This document shows, piece by piece, positions 7,650 to 17,663 of a stretch of 64,000 nt of DNA (position 1 is the stretch's first letter; each line of letters opens with the position of its first letter). The notes below the pieces were generated by a model. The model saw only the letters and a list, made by a program, of their open reading frames with translations. It made no database searches and was not told the origin of the DNA. The stretch is from positions 38,245 through 102,244 of the forward strand of contig CAIRZB010000058.1 of NCBI GenBank assembly GCA_903882935.1, read 5' to 3'. This DNA comes from an uncultured Parafilimonas sp. Its GTDB lineage: Bacteria; Bacteroidota; Bacteroidia; Chitinophagales; Chitinophagaceae. The position numbers and the translations under genes were made by a program.

Positions 7650-9680
7650 TTGAAAAACGTATTGTCAATAAATGATATCCGCAAGCTTGGGCTACTGTGC
7701 CTTTTTGTGACGATTGCGTTGTTATGCCGTACACAAAGCAAAAAGATTGACAGTACGCTCAGCGTCATCAATACCAACTCTAAGAACGATACCACCAAGG
7801 TTGCAGCATTGTTGCATGTAAGCGACCTGTACCAAAGCGTTAATCTAAAAAAAGCACTTACATACGCCAACTTAGCAAACACCGTTGCGGCATCTTTAAA
7901 CAATAAATACTACATAGGGCTTTGTTTATCTAGGATTGGCAGCGTACAGGCATGGTACGGAAAAACAAACGAAGCCCTGGGGCTTTACATCAATGAAATT
8001 GACTTAGCCAAACAAATTAATTCCAGCCAATTACTCCAAGACGCCTATGATGGTATTGCATACGTTTACGAGATAGAAGGCGAATGGGAACAATCTTTAC
8101 AATATGGCCTTAAATCGCTAAACATTTCTGAAAAAAGCCCTGCTGATATAAATTTGGGTTATTCGTACCACCAGCTTGGTTCGGTATATCTTGGCTTGGG
8201 CGACAATTTAAAGGCCGAACTGTACCTAAAAAAGGCAAAAATAATTTTCAACAATAAAGGTAATAGTGACAGGGTTGCGTTGTGTAACGTGGACCTCGGG
8301 AAAGTGTATGCCAACCTCCATTATTTTAACCTTGCAAAAACGTATTTTGATTCTGCGGTGCAACAGTTCTCCGCAGCAGAAGAGCCTTTTCAGGTTGCCG
8401 AAACTTACCAGCAACTCGGTAAGTTGTTACTAAGTGAGGGGCTTTATAACGACGCAGAATATTACTATCGGCAGGCCCTTGTTTTATATGGTAATGACGG
8501 GTCTGCCGAGATTGATTATGCCCATGCAATGCTTGGCTTGGGTGAGGTAGCATTGGCAAGGCGAGATTATAAAACCGCCTTAGTTGTTCTAAAGGATGAC
8601 TACAACAAGCTAATGGCTGCCCACGACGGGGGTAAGGGGTTGGAGTGTTTGTTATATTTGGCAAGTGCCGATTCTGCAACTGGTAATTTTAGTGAAGCCT
8701 ATGGTTATTTGCAGCAATACCGCCGGGTTTACAACGATTTTTACAACGAGAAAAAAAACAAGGCAACCCAAAGGATGCTGATTGAATTTGAAGTTGAAAG
8801 GCAAAACGGGGAAAATAAAATATTACGCACAAAATATATTGAGCAGCAGCGGCAGTTTATTATCATTATTTCAGCATGCGGCCTTATCCTTCTTGGGGCA
8901 CTTTTTTTAGTGGCGGTTTATAGGCAAAAAAACGCAGCCTTCAAATCCATTGAAAAACTGCAGGAAGAAACTGCCGCCAAAAACAAGGAAATGTTGCTGG
9001 CAAACAGTGTTAAAGACAAGCTTATTTCTATGATAGCGCACGATGTGCGGTCGCCCTTGGCGTCGGTGCAAAATACCTTAACGCTTACAAGGGAGCAAGT
9101 GATAAGTTTAGAAGAGTTTGGGCAACTAAGCCAAATGCTGGAAATGGACATTCAGCACCTAACAGGCATGTTGGACAACACGCTTATGTGGGCCAGGGAG
9201 CAAATGATTGATTTGAACATTAACAAAGTAAACCTTGATGTCTACCAAGTAGTGGATGATGTAACAAACGTTTACCAGCAAACCATTGCGAGCAAAGGTG
9301 TTATAGTTTGCAACAACATTCAGCAGAACACGCTGGTGTTTTCTGACAGGGATATCATTTCCACAGTGCTAAGAAACATAATATCTAACGCAATTAAATT
9401 TACGCCTCCGGGCAAGGCCATTTACATTGAGCAAAAGAATATTAAAAGCAAAGTCCTTATCAGCGTGAAGGATGAAGGTGTAGGTATTAGTGACGATGTG
9501 TTAAAAAAGATTAACGACAAAGAATTTATTTCCACCAGGGGAACCGATAACGAAAAAGGCACCGGTTTGGGGCTTTTGTTTAGCCGGGATTTGCTGCTGA
9601 AACTTGGCGAGGACTTTCAGATTAGCACCGTGCAAGGCAAGGGCACGGCCGTAACCATTTCCATCTCTATAAAAAAATAG
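7650..9680 (+). CDS. TPR-containing membrane sensor histidine kinase
   Basis: About 676 residues from a TTG at 7650; an upstream ATG at 7587 would overlap the previous gene by 31 bases and give no sensible signal peptide. The order is: signal/membrane segment (GLLCLFVTIALLC), TPR repeats from about residue 40 to 340 (YANLANTVAASL, YHQLGSVYLGLGD, YYYRQALVLYG), a transmembrane helix (FIIIISACGLILLGALFLVAVY), a coiled stretch, then HisKA with IAHDVRSPLASVQ and HATPase_c with NIISNAIKF, DEGVGIS and GTGLGLLFSRDLL. TPR kinases of this type are common in Bacteroidota and put a periplasmic TPR sensor over a cytoplasmic kinase. No response regulator is adjacent. Confidence 0.9.
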   Translation: MKNVLSINDIRKLGLLCLFVTIALLCRTQSKKIDSTLSVINTNSKNDTTKVAALLHVSDLYQSVNLKKALTYANLANTVAASLNNKYYIGLCLSRIGSVQAWYGKTNEALGLYINEIDLAKQINSSQLLQDAYDGIAYVYEIEGEWEQSLQYGLKSLNISEKSPADINLGYSYHQLGSVYLGLGDNLKAELYLKKAKIIFNNKGNSDRVALCNVDLGKVYANLHYFNLAKTYFDSAVQQFSAAEEPFQVAETYQQLGKLLLSEGLYNDAEYYYRQALVLYGNDGSAEIDYAHAMLGLGEVALARRDYKTALVVLKDDYNKLMAAHDGGKGLECLLYLASADSATGNFSEAYGYLQQYRRVYNDFYNEKKNKATQRMLIEFEVERQNGENKILRTKYIEQQRQFIIIISACGLILLGALFLVAVYRQKNAAFKSIEKLQEETAAKNKEMLLANSVKDKLISMIAHDVRSPLASVQNTLTLTREQVISLEEFGQLSQMLEMDIQHLTGMLDNTLMWAREQMIDLNINKVNLDVYQVVDDVTNVYQQTIASKGVIVCNNIQQNTLVFSDRDIISTVLRNIISNAIKFTPPGKAIYIEQKNIKSKVLISVKDEGVGISDDVLKKINDKEFISTRGTDNEKGTGLGLLFSRDLLLKLGEDFQISTVQGKGTAVTISISIKK

Positions 9681-9933
9681 GCGTTTTTATTGCCGCCCGC
9701 CAATATTTAAATTAGTGTAATTTGCAGCACTGTTTAAATAAGCACCCAATTATCAAGTACCAGCCGAAACAAAAAAAAACCAAACGGATATGTATCTGAT
9801 TTGCAGAATTTGTTTGTTTCATAATTTTTGTTTTTACGGGCTGCCTGTACACTGGTATTTGCGGGTATTAATTTGGAATACGTGTTATGGTGCTTACAAA
9901 TAGTTATTTTATCAACGAATTTCAATAAACAAT

Positions 9934-12270
9934 ATGTCAAATGAACTTCGGCGCGAGGCTGCATTGGAATACCATTCAAAAGGCAGGCCAGGGAAAATTG
10001 AAGTAGTGCCCACAAAAGAAGCAAAAACGCAGCGGGATCTTTCATTGGCCTACAGCCCGGGCGTTGCGGAGCCTTGCATGGAAATTTTCAGGAACAAGGA
10101 TGATGTGTATAAATACACCGCAAAAGGCAACTTGGTGGGCGTGATAAGCAACGGAACGGCTGTGTTGGGCCTGGGTGACATTGGCCCCGAGGCAGGTAAG
10201 CCGGTAATGGAAGGTAAAGGCGTATTGTTTAAAATATTCGCCGACATTGATGTGTTTGATATTGAGATAAACGAAAAAGACCCCGAAAAGTTTGTGCAGA
10301 TAGTCAAAGCACTGGAACCAACCTTTGGCGGTATAAATTTAGAAGATATAAAGGCCCCCGAATGTTTTTACATAGAGCGTGCCCTACGGGAGCAATTGAA
10401 CATACCCATTATGCACGACGACCAGCACGGCACGGCCATAATTAGTGGTGCGGCTTTGCTAAACGCCCTAGAGTTGCAACAAAAAGATATTTCAAAAGTT
10501 CGCATAGTTATGAGTGGGGCGGGTGCCGCAGCCTTGGCCTGCGCCCAAATGTATGTTTCACTCGGTGCGCAGTATGCAAATTTTACCATGTTTGACAAAG
10601 ACGGCGTACTGCACAACCATCGGACTGACTTAGATGAGATTCGGCAAAAGTTTTCCATTGCTAGCAGTGGTGTTACTCTAGCGGAAGCACTGCAGGGGGC
10701 GGATGTTTTTGTGGGGTTAAGTGTTGGCAATATTTTAAATGCGGAGATGATACAAAGCATGGCCCCCAAGCCCGTGGTGTTTGCGATGGCCAACCCCACA
10801 CCGGAGGTTACCTATGAAATTGCAGTAGAGGCGCGCAAAGACATTATTATGGCAACCGGCCGCAGCGATTACCCCAACCAGGTAAATAATGTGCTGGGGT
10901 TTCCTTATATATTCCGCGGCGCGTTGGATGTGCGGGCAAGGCAAATAAACGAAGCCATGAAGCTTGCTGCCGTTAAAGCATTGGCTGAATTGGCCAAAAC
11001 GGCCGTTCCAGATATTGTAAACCTGGCTTACAACAAAAAGCAAATTGTTTTTGGCCCAGATTACATCATTCCCAAGCCTTTTGACCCAAGGTTGCTGGCC
11101 ACTGTTGCGCCTGCCGTGGCAAAAGCTGCGATGGACAGTGGTGTTGCGCAAAAGCCAATTGATAACTGGGATGCCTATGTGGTGGAACTGAACAACCGCC
11201 TTGGGCTTGACAACCAGTTGATACGCGTGCTAGGCAGCAAATCTAAACGTGACCCCCGGCGCATAGTGTTTGCCGAGGCTGATAACCATAAAATACTTAA
11301 AGCGGCGAGCATTATTTACGACGAAGGGATTGCTTACCCAATTTTGCTGGGTGAAGAGCGGAAAATACGCGCTATTGCCGAAGAAAACCATTTGGATATT
11401 GCCGACCTGCCGATTATTGATACCCGCAGCCAGGCTTCGGAAGAAGCGAGAGAGCGCTATGCACAGGTGCTGTTTGCTAAACGCCAGCGCAAAGGCTTTA
11501 ATTACTATGAGAGCAAAAAGGTAATGCGCGACCGAAACTATTTTGGTTGTATGATGGTTGAGACAGGTGATGCCGATGCCATGATTTCTGGCCTAACGCG
11601 GAACTACGCTGAGGCCATACGCCCCGCGCTGCAAGTGATTGGCACGGATGATGGTGTTAAAAAAATAGCTGGCATGTACCTGCTATTAACTAAAAAAGGC
11701 CCATTGTTTTTAGCCGATACTACCGTAAACTTTAACCCCACTGCCGAAGAGCTGGCAGACATTACCTTGCTTGCCGCCAGGGAAGTGCGTAACTTTAATT
11801 TGGTACCGCGTATAGCCATGCTTAGCTACAGCAACTTTGGCAGCAATGATTCGCCAGAAGCTAGGCTGGTGGCTGAAGCCACCAGGATTGTAAAGCAAAG
11901 GGACCCGTCGTTGGTGGTAGATGGTGAAATGCAGGCTTGGGTACCCTTCAATAACGATATACTGAAAGACAATTTTCCGTTTAGTACGCTGGTTGACCAA
12001 GATGTGAATACCTTGATTTTCCCCAATCTTTCAGCTGGTAACGTAGCATATAATTTGCTTAAGGAGGTTGGCGGTGCCGATGCGATAGGGCCTATTCTGC
12101 TTGGGCTTAAGAAACCTGTACACGTGTTACAATTGGGCAGCTCTGTACGCAGCATCATTAATATGGCTAATATTGCAGTGGTGGACGCACAACTTAAATG
12201 CCAGCATGAAAACGACGCCGCCGTGCAGGCATCACCTTGGTGGGAAAGGTTAAAGAAGCGCAGGCATTAA
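9934..12270 (+). CDS. maeB: NADP-dependent malic enzyme with C-terminal phosphotransacetylase domain
   Basis: Oxidative decarboxylation of malate to pyruvate with NADP+. The 778-residue product has the MaeB-type two-part layout. Residues about 1-160 are the malic N-terminal domain ([34 protein letters not shown]). Residues about 165-400 are the NAD(P)-binding domain ([33 protein letters not shown]). Residues about 430-770 are the phosphate acetyl/butyryltransferase-like domain ([37 protein letters not shown] segment). In this family the PTA part is thought to bind acetyl-CoA as a regulator rather than act as an enzyme. ATG start at 9934. Cytoplasmic; stands alone. Confidence 0.96.
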   Translation: MSNELRREAALEYHSKGRPGKIEVVPTKEAKTQRDLSLAYSPGVAEPCMEIFRNKDDVYKYTAKGNLVGVISNGTAVLGLGDIGPEAGKPVMEGKGVLFKIFADIDVFDIEINEKDPEKFVQIVKALEPTFGGINLEDIKAPECFYIERALREQLNIPIMHDDQHGTAIISGAALLNALELQQKDISKVRIVMSGAGAAALACAQMYVSLGAQYANFTMFDKDGVLHNHRTDLDEIRQKFSIASSGVTLAEALQGADVFVGLSVGNILNAEMIQSMAPKPVVFAMANPTPEVTYEIAVEARKDIIMATGRSDYPNQVNNVLGFPYIFRGALDVRARQINEAMKLAAVKALAELAKTAVPDIVNLAYNKKQIVFGPDYIIPKPFDPRLLATVAPAVAKAAMDSGVAQKPIDNWDAYVVELNNRLGLDNQLIRVLGSKSKRDPRRIVFAEADNHKILKAASIIYDEGIAYPILLGEERKIRAIAEENHLDIADLPIIDTRSQASEEARERYAQVLFAKRQRKGFNYYESKKVMRDRNYFGCMMVETGDADAMISGLTRNYAEAIRPALQVIGTDDGVKKIAGMYLLLTKKGPLFLADTTVNFNPTAEELADITLLAAREVRNFNLVPRIAMLSYSNFGSNDSPEARLVAEATRIVKQRDPSLVVDGEMQAWVPFNNDILKDNFPFSTLVDQDVNTLIFPNLSAGNVAYNLLKEVGGADAIGPILLGLKKPVHVLQLGSSVRSIINMANIAVVDAQLKCQHENDAAVQASPWWERLKKRRH

Positions 12271-12305
12271 TTTGGGGTGCACGCCGCTATTTTATTGGCT
12301 AAGGC

Positions 12306-13076
12306 TTGAACGCTAAAACAAGGGTAATTATGGTAGCACGGTTTTTATCGCAATTAGGCGGCTTTTTGCTTATGCTTAGGGCAATGCTTAAGCGGCCAGA
12401 CAATGGGCGGATGTTCTGGAAGGAGTTTATGCACCAATGCGGTGAAATCGGCATCGGTTCGTTGCCAATTGTTATCATCATCTCCATTTTTTTGGGTGCG
12501 GTTACCACCATACAAACCGCCTACCAATTGGTAAGCCCTATCATACCTAGGTCTGCCATCGCCCAAATAACCCGCGACAGTGTTATTTTAGAGCTTGCCC
12601 CAACCGTATTGTGCATCGTGCTTTCGGGTGTTGTGGGCAGTAAAATAGCCAGTGAATTGGGCAATATGCGCAGTACTGAACAGATTGACGCATTGGAGAT
12701 TATGGGGGTAAATTCCAGCAATTTTTTAATAATGACAAAAATACTCGCCTCCCTGCTGGTTATCCCGTTGCTGGTAGTATTATCCGGTGTGTTGGCCATT
12801 TGGGGTGGCAGGTTTGCTGGTAACCTTTCCGGTGCCATATCTTCCACAAATTTCGATATAGGGCTCCACACCAATTTTTTTCCTTACAACGTATTTTTTG
12901 CAATGTGCAAGGCCTATACGTTTGCTTTTATAATCAGCAGTATTTCAGCATATTATGGCTATAACGTTAAGGGTGGGGCGTTGGAAATTGGTAGGGCAAG
13001 CACCACCGCTGTTGTGGTGAGTTGCATTATGATACTTTTTGCCGACTATGTGTTGGCCGGAGTGTTATTACCGTAG
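12306..13076 (+). CDS. MlaE-family ABC transporter permease, copy 1
   Basis: A 256-residue integral membrane protein of the MlaE/permease family, the membrane part of ABC systems that move phospholipids between inner and outer membranes. It shows the family hallmarks IGIGSLPIVIIISIFLGAVTT, the cytoplasmic loop ELGNMRSTEQIDALEIMG, and the C-terminal AYYGYNVKGGALEIGRAST. About five to six hydrophobic segments are visible. The start is either a TTG at 12306 or an ATG at 12330 (MVARFLSQ). The next gene is a close paralogue in the same direction. No MlaF ATPase or MlaD gene is in the window, so the partners must be elsewhere. Confidence 0.9.
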   Translation: MNAKTRVIMVARFLSQLGGFLLMLRAMLKRPDNGRMFWKEFMHQCGEIGIGSLPIVIIISIFLGAVTTIQTAYQLVSPIIPRSAIAQITRDSVILELAPTVLCIVLSGVVGSKIASELGNMRSTEQIDALEIMGVNSSNFLIMTKILASLLVIPLLVVLSGVLAIWGGRFAGNLSGAISSTNFDIGLHTNFFPYNVFFAMCKAYTFAFIISSISAYYGYNVKGGALEIGRASTTAVVVSCIMILFADYVLAGVLLP

Positions 13077-13135
13077 GTTTTATAACAAATAATCAAACGG
13101 TGCTAAAATTATAATAATGCCACCGGGCATAAAGC

Positions 13136-13915
13136 TTGGTTGTATATTTTAACGACATTAAACAGATAACATTGGTCTCAAGATTTCTTAACCATGCGGG
13201 GGCGTATTTTCTGATGCTGCGGAACATGTTCGGCCGGCCAGAAAATTTAAAAATGTTTTGGAAGGAATTCATGCACGAATGTGAGGAAATTGGCATCGGG
13301 TCATTGCCAATTGTCATCATTATATCGCTGTTCCTTGGGGCTGTAACAACCGTGCAAACTGCCTACATGTTGGTAAGCCCTATAGTGCCTAGCTCGTCAA
13401 TAGCACTCATCACCCGCGACAGTGTTATACTGGAGCTTTCGCCCACGGTGTTGGGCATTGTGCTGGCGGGTGTGGCTGGTAGCAAGATTGCGAGTGAGCT
13501 GGGCAATATGCGTATAACCGAGCAGATTGACGCGTTAGACATTATGGGTATTAACAGTGCCAACTACCTAATACTCACAAAAATACTTGCCGCCTTAGTG
13601 GTAATACCGCTGTTAATTGTTATATCAATGGTGTTGGGCATTATTGGTGGCCGCTTGGCCGGCAGTTTTACCGGTGTTGTTGTAACAGATTCTTTCGACG
13701 TGGGCCTTCATACCCGCTTTGAACCGTACAATGTTTTTTTCGCCTTATGCAAGGCCTACACATTTGCTTTTATCATTAGCAGTATACCTGCATACTATGG
13801 CTACAATGTAAAGGGTGGCGCATTGGAAATTGGCAGGGCCAGCACCATTGCCGTTATTGTTAGTTGCATAATGATACTTATTGCAGACTACCTTCTTGCA
13901 GCTCTGTTGTTGTAG
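13136..13915 (+). CDS. MlaE-family ABC transporter permease, copy 2
   Basis: A 259-residue paralogue of the preceding gene, colinear over its whole length and by eye about 70 % identical, with the same motifs (IGIGSLPIVIIISLFLGAVTT, ELGNMRITEQIDALDIMG, YYGYNVKGGALEIGRAST). No ATG is near the 5' end; TTG at 13136 or 13172 is the likely start. It begins 59 bases after copy 1, so the pair arose by tandem duplication and may form homo- or heterodimers, since MlaE acts as a dimer. Lipid transport between membranes is inferred from the family only. Confidence 0.88.
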   Translation: MVVYFNDIKQITLVSRFLNHAGAYFLMLRNMFGRPENLKMFWKEFMHECEEIGIGSLPIVIIISLFLGAVTTVQTAYMLVSPIVPSSSIALITRDSVILELSPTVLGIVLAGVAGSKIASELGNMRITEQIDALDIMGINSANYLILTKILAALVVIPLLIVISMVLGIIGGRLAGSFTGVVVTDSFDVGLHTRFEPYNVFFALCKAYTFAFIISSIPAYYGYNVKGGALEIGRASTIAVIVSCIMILIADYLLAALLL

Positions 13916-13918
13916 GAT

Positions 13919-13950
13919 GGAAGTTGTTTGTACTTCCTCCTTTTGCTTGC
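13919..13950 (+). terminator. Possible weak terminator after the mlaE pair
   Basis: GGAAGT (13919-13924) and ACTTCC (13932-13937) form a six-base stem with a seven-base loop, followed by a pyrimidine-rich, T-containing stretch just after the second mlaE-like gene. Confidence 0.35.
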
Positions 13951-14096
13951 TCTTTTGTATACTCGCTAGGTGGTGAAATGGGAAATATTTATACGGGTTG
14001 CTGTTGTGTTCGAAATATTTACATAGGTTAAATTGTTATCAATCGGCCCGTAATTTAGCAGATAGCATTCTAGGCTATTGTGTTATTATCGCTTTA

Positions 14097-14917
14097 TTAT
14101 TTCAGCTTTTTCACTTGGGCATTTTGTGCCAAAGATTTCATTTGAGTGATAGCTATAGCATTTAACTGAAGCAGTCTTTGTACCTTTGTCAAGCGTTGAT
14201 GTATTAGCACTGCGTTAATACTTTCTAAGTAAGAAAGCACAACCAACTGCTCAAGTGTGCTTCGTCTCTTATATTTCCTTCCGGTTTTGGGTTTTCTGTG
14301 CGCCATTGCTGTGCTGTTTTGCCAAACATGACCAGTTTGAAATATCAGCCTTATTGGCATACACTAACGAGATTTCCTGTTTGTCTAACAGCTTTGGTTT
14401 AATGTTCTATTTTGTGGCATCGATATGTATTCAGTAGTTTATTTTTGAAATGGTGCGCTGCAAATTCCATCCGAGGTTTAGTCGCTCATTTTCATCCTCT
14501 TTAAGCCTTTGAAATTCTTTAAAAAGGCAGAATTTGAATTCTGCGCTAAGCCATGTTGCAAATTCAAAAGCTATGTCTTTAAGTTCAAAAGCACCCCCAT
14601 ACCTTCCTGTTTTTGATACAATACCGAAAGCGTTAGTCGCTTTAACCCATTTTTTGGGCGTTAGAATAAATTATTAGACCCGGACATATTATAAATTCCA
14701 TCGAATTCGATGGAATTAAAATAGGGATTATTGTATTGATCCCATAGCCCTATAAATTCAATTGTGCTCCTGTTGCGCAACCCGTTTTGCAAAATGTAAT
14801 CACTTCTTTCATTATCCCTGTACTGGGCAATATCTGTAAGGGAAATAAAATCATGTTTGCGATCCTCATAAAGCCCAATTTCAGTGCCGTTTACATTTAT
14901 GACTTTGTTTTTTCGAT
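14097..14917 (-). pseudogene. Decayed KilA-N domain gene
   Basis: Reading the minus strand from 14917 to 14097 gives pieces of one protein in different frames. The N-terminal part is KNKVINVNGTEIGLYEDRKH, ISLTDIAQYRD, GLRNRSTIEFIGLW. After a frame change near 14670 come TPKKWVKATNAFGIVSKTGR, LKDIAFEFATWLSAEFKF and LNLGWNLQRTISKINY. In-frame stops follow at 14431-14433 and 14407-14409, then SLVYANKAD; after a shift near 14340, MFGKTAQQWRTENPKPEGNI; after a shift near 14260, TLEQLVVLSYLESINAVLIH to the end. This is the full-length architecture of the Bacteroidota KilA-N family of about 270 residues (phage/plasmid-linked DNA-binding proteins). There is also no ATG at the expected start. At least three frameshifts and two stops make it a clear pseudogene. 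Confidence 0.85.
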
Positions 14918-15109
14918 AGTAAAATTATTTTAAATAATGTCTTGTATTATCAAAACAAAGAATTCCGAAACCCAGTGTCATCTCTGCTTCTACGGAACCT
15001 CCGAACCAGCTGGGCAGTGGTCGCGTGCCTTAGTTTTATGCATTGTGTCTGGCTCTTAACATAAAAATGCGAAGTCCGGACACTCCCTTTAGCGAAGCAG
15101 CAAAACACC

Positions 15110-16177
15110 CTACCCCCTCTTAACCCCCAATCCTGGCAGCCCGTTCGTAATCATGCACCCATCCTTCAATATAAAACCACCTTCCACCAGGTCTTTGCTC
15201 AGGTCAAAACTGCCGTCAAGGTCCAGATATTTTGTGTTGGTGCAACTGTAGGCAGCATGCAGGGCCGCTGCTATGCTAACAATGCTTTCATCATTGCAAC
15301 CCCAGAACAATTGTATGCCCGCATTTTTAGCTATCACTGCAATTTCCTTAGCACCGGTTATGCCGCCGCTTTTCATCAGCTTTATGTTAAACACGCCATA
15401 CGGTGCAGGCGGGTGCGACAGTTGCAGGGCCGAACCCGCATTCAACAACGATTCATCCGCCACCAATATTTTTCGTTCGTCGCTAGATAACAGGGCCAGC
15501 TCAGTTTCTAAACCCACTTTCATGGGCTGTTCTATTAACTCGACACCATAACCATTCGTACTGCGTATAAAATGCTGCAATTGTGCAACCGAATACCCTT
15601 GGTTGGCATCCACCCTTATAACCATGTTACCCTTAAAATGATCGGTTAATGTTATAGCCCTTTCAATGTCTTGGTCAACATCCAAGCCGGTTTTTATCTT
15701 CAATATTTTAAAGCCAAGTTTGTAATATTCTTTGGCTTCTTCCAGCATGGCAGCGGTATCTTTAATACCCAATGTTACCGATGTTGGGAGGGCCTGTATT
15801 TTTCTGCCATAAAAATCTACAATAGGTATGCCGATGTATTGGCAAAAAAGGTCGTGCAGGGCAATGTCAATAGCTGCCAATGTGCCCGGCAGTTTGGGGA
15901 AATGTTCTCCCGCCAGTGATATTAGGTGATTAAAATTGCGGATGTCCTTACCTATCCAATTATCCAAATAACCGCTTTGCAGGTTGGCAAGCGTTACCTC
16001 CGGTGTTTCGCCTACCACATCGGCAAACGGGTTGGCTGCACCAAGGCCCGTTAGGCCATTTTCCAATACCACTTCCAAAAAAACAATCTCCGTGTCGCTG
16101 ATTGTTTTATAAGCAATCACATAGGTTTTGGTAAGGGGTAGTTTTTCTGCCCAGGCGCGCACACTTTTAATTTTCAT
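15110..16177 (-). CDS. Enolase-superfamily dipeptide epimerase (L-Ala-D/L-Glu epimerase-like)
   Basis: A 355-residue enolase-superfamily, muconate-lactonizing-subgroup enzyme. Motifs in order: the KxK motif in ILKIKTGLD, three metal ligands in RVDANQG, ELIEQPM and LVADESLL, and the second catalytic lysine in NIKLMKSGGITGA. A C-terminal CNDES loop is present. These residues fit epimerisation of the carbon next to a carboxylate, as in L-Ala-D/L-Glu dipeptide epimerases used in murein peptide recycling. The ATG at 16177 (MKIKSVRAWAEKLPL) is chosen because the extra 16 residues of the longer frame do not fit the family. The DUF1611 gene lies 255 bases upstream on the same strand; together the pair may act on D-glutamate derivatives. 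Confidence 0.9.
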   Translation of the reverse strand: MKIKSVRAWAEKLPLTKTYVIAYKTISDTEIVFLEVVLENGLTGLGAANPFADVVGETPEVTLANLQSGYLDNWIGKDIRNFNHLISLAGEHFPKLPGTLAAIDIALHDLFCQYIGIPIVDFYGRKIQALPTSVTLGIKDTAAMLEEAKEYYKLGFKILKIKTGLDVDQDIERAITLTDHFKGNMVIRVDANQGYSVAQLQHFIRSTNGYGVELIEQPMKVGLETELALLSSDERKILVADESLLNAGSALQLSHPPAPYGVFNIKLMKSGGITGAKEIAVIAKNAGIQLFWGCNDESIVSIAAALHAAYSCTNTKYLDLDGSFDLSKDLVEGGFILKDGCMITNGLPGLGVKRG

Positions 16178-16314
16178 AATTGTTATTTGAATAATTAATT
16201 CGGTCAATTTTTGAGCTTCCGCCATTTCGTGCGAAGCTAAATCCCTTTACAGTTAAGCCGGTATTCCCGACCCCCCCCCCAATAACGAAACAGCAATTGC
16301 ACTTCTAACTTCCT

Positions 16315-16341
16315 AGGAATATTCCTGTTTTCGCAGGAATG
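16315..16341. repeat. Small palindromic repeat (CATTCCTGCGAAAACAGGAAT type)
   Basis: Between the epimerase and DUF1611 genes, ATTCCTG (16321-16327) pairs with CAGGAAT (16334-16340) over a six-base loop, and an overlapping AGGAATATTCCT palindrome sits at its left. This resembles a widely dispersed bacterial intergenic palindrome often written as TCATTCCTGCGAAAGCAGGAA. Only one copy was noticed here. Confidence 0.5.
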
Positions 16342-16432
16342 ACGGTGCAGGCTTTTCGGCAGCAGTGGGATGAATGCAGCTGGTAGAATCTCTGTTTGTG
16401 GCAAAAAAACTACTAACTGCGTCCGATACATT

Positions 16433-17500
16433 TTATGTTTTTGAACCAACCAGTGCTTTTATCATTGGCACAATACTAGCCACCCCTTGTTGCAACGGTA
16501 GCAACACCGGTATGCCTAATTGCGCTTCGTATTGTTTTTGGTAGGCCAATGCTTCCTCAGGGGTGCAGTCCTCTGTATTCAGAGCCAAAGCAATAACCGT
16601 TGAACCATACATGTTTATCAGGGCTATTTCAGATTCCACTGTGGGTATCTTGCCCCAGCTGGGCATATGGTCATAGTACATACGTTTGGGGGCATGCACC
16701 AAAATAGTGTGCTTGGCATTGCCGGAAACCAGCAATTCAGACCCGCAGGGCCCGCTCGGGTTGCGTAGGGCACTTTGGCCCTCTAGGAATATCACAGCCG
16801 GGTTCTCCTCCCTCCAGCAGCTTACAATGGCATGCTCCAATTCACCAGAAATAAAATCGTTCAGGGTGCTGTCGAATATAAAACCGTATTTACCGCCTTG
16901 CAGCCAGCCTGTTTGGCCCGTGTAAATCATTTGTGCTTGTAGGCCCTCGGCTTCGCAGGCCTGCCGCAGCAAACGGCAGGTGGTGCGTTTGCCCATGGCA
17001 CAGTCCATCCCAATCACTGCTATGATAGGGGCCGTAACGTCAAAAATTTCAGCAGACCAAAAATGCAAATCGGCCTTGGCTTTGGGCTTGCGTACATCGG
17101 TTAAGGTTACACCATGTTCTGCTGCCAGGGCAACTATATGGGGCTTATCGGTTAAAAACTCATGCAGCCCGTTTACAATGCCCATGTTATGGCTAATGCA
17201 TTCCTCAATAATCACCAAAAAATCACCGGGCAATCGGCCGCCCACAGTGGCAACGCCAATTACGCAATAGTCAATCTTGGGTAGGTTTTTAACAGCATCC
17301 GGTACGGTGGCAAAAACGGGTATGTTGCGGTGGGTGCCATCCAGCACTTCGCCAGCGTCTTTGCCAGGGAAGAGATTGTCCAACACGCCAATTATTTCAA
17401 ATCGCTCGGTGCCGCGTATCAGCCCGTGGGCTGTTTTGGCGTCAAACTTATCCAACAATCCGTTGGTCAATACTATTGCGGTTGGTTTTGCGGATGCCAT
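16433..17500 (-). CDS. DUF1611 family protein (P-loop; possible D-glutamate N-acyltransferase type)
   Basis: About 355 residues. An N-terminal Rossmann-like domain (AIVLTNGLLDKFDAKTAHGL, IDYCVIGVATVGG) is followed by a P-loop domain (AVIGMDCAMGKRTTCRLLRQ near residue 165) and then IYTGQTGWLQGGKYGFIFDS, IFLEGQSALRNPSG and LVHAPKR, the pattern of DUF1611 proteins. Members of this family encoded next to an enolase-superfamily enzyme have been described as N-acetylating D-glutamate (DgcN with DgcA); I recall this from the literature and cannot verify it here. ATG at 17500 (MASAKPTAIVLTNG) is preferred over an ATG three codons upstream. The epimerase gene follows after 255 bases on the same strand. 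Confidence 0.85.
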   Translation of the reverse strand: MASAKPTAIVLTNGLLDKFDAKTAHGLIRGTERFEIIGVLDNLFPGKDAGEVLDGTHRNIPVFATVPDAVKNLPKIDYCVIGVATVGGRLPGDFLVIIEECISHNMGIVNGLHEFLTDKPHIVALAAEHGVTLTDVRKPKAKADLHFWSAEIFDVTAPIIAVIGMDCAMGKRTTCRLLRQACEAEGLQAQMIYTGQTGWLQGGKYGFIFDSTLNDFISGELEHAIVSCWREENPAVIFLEGQSALRNPSGPCGSELLVSGNAKHTILVHAPKRMYYDHMPSWGKIPTVESEIALINMYGSTVIALALNTEDCTPEEALAYQKQYEAQLGIPVLLPLQQGVASIVPMIKALVGSKT

Positions 17501-17592
17501 CTTATACATGTTTTATGATGCCTAATTATTTGTAGGGCGGAAATTAGGGAATAATTCAATTATGGGAATCAATTATGTCAACACAGCCGCAT

Positions 17593-17607
17593 ATAGCCTG
17601 CGGCTAT
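17593..17607. repeat. Small intergenic hairpin
   Basis: ATAGCC and GGCTAT are separated by three bases, upstream of the DUF1611 gene. No T-run follows; role unknown. Confidence 0.3.
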
Positions 17608-17663
17608 GGCAAATACTTGTCCCTTTTTGATGACAAATGACTGGCAAAATGATATAGCTATGT

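Noticed and set aside
14176..14190. GTACCTTTG promoter-like element
   Set aside because: Lies within the decayed KilA-N coding sequence and has no gene at a suitable distance.
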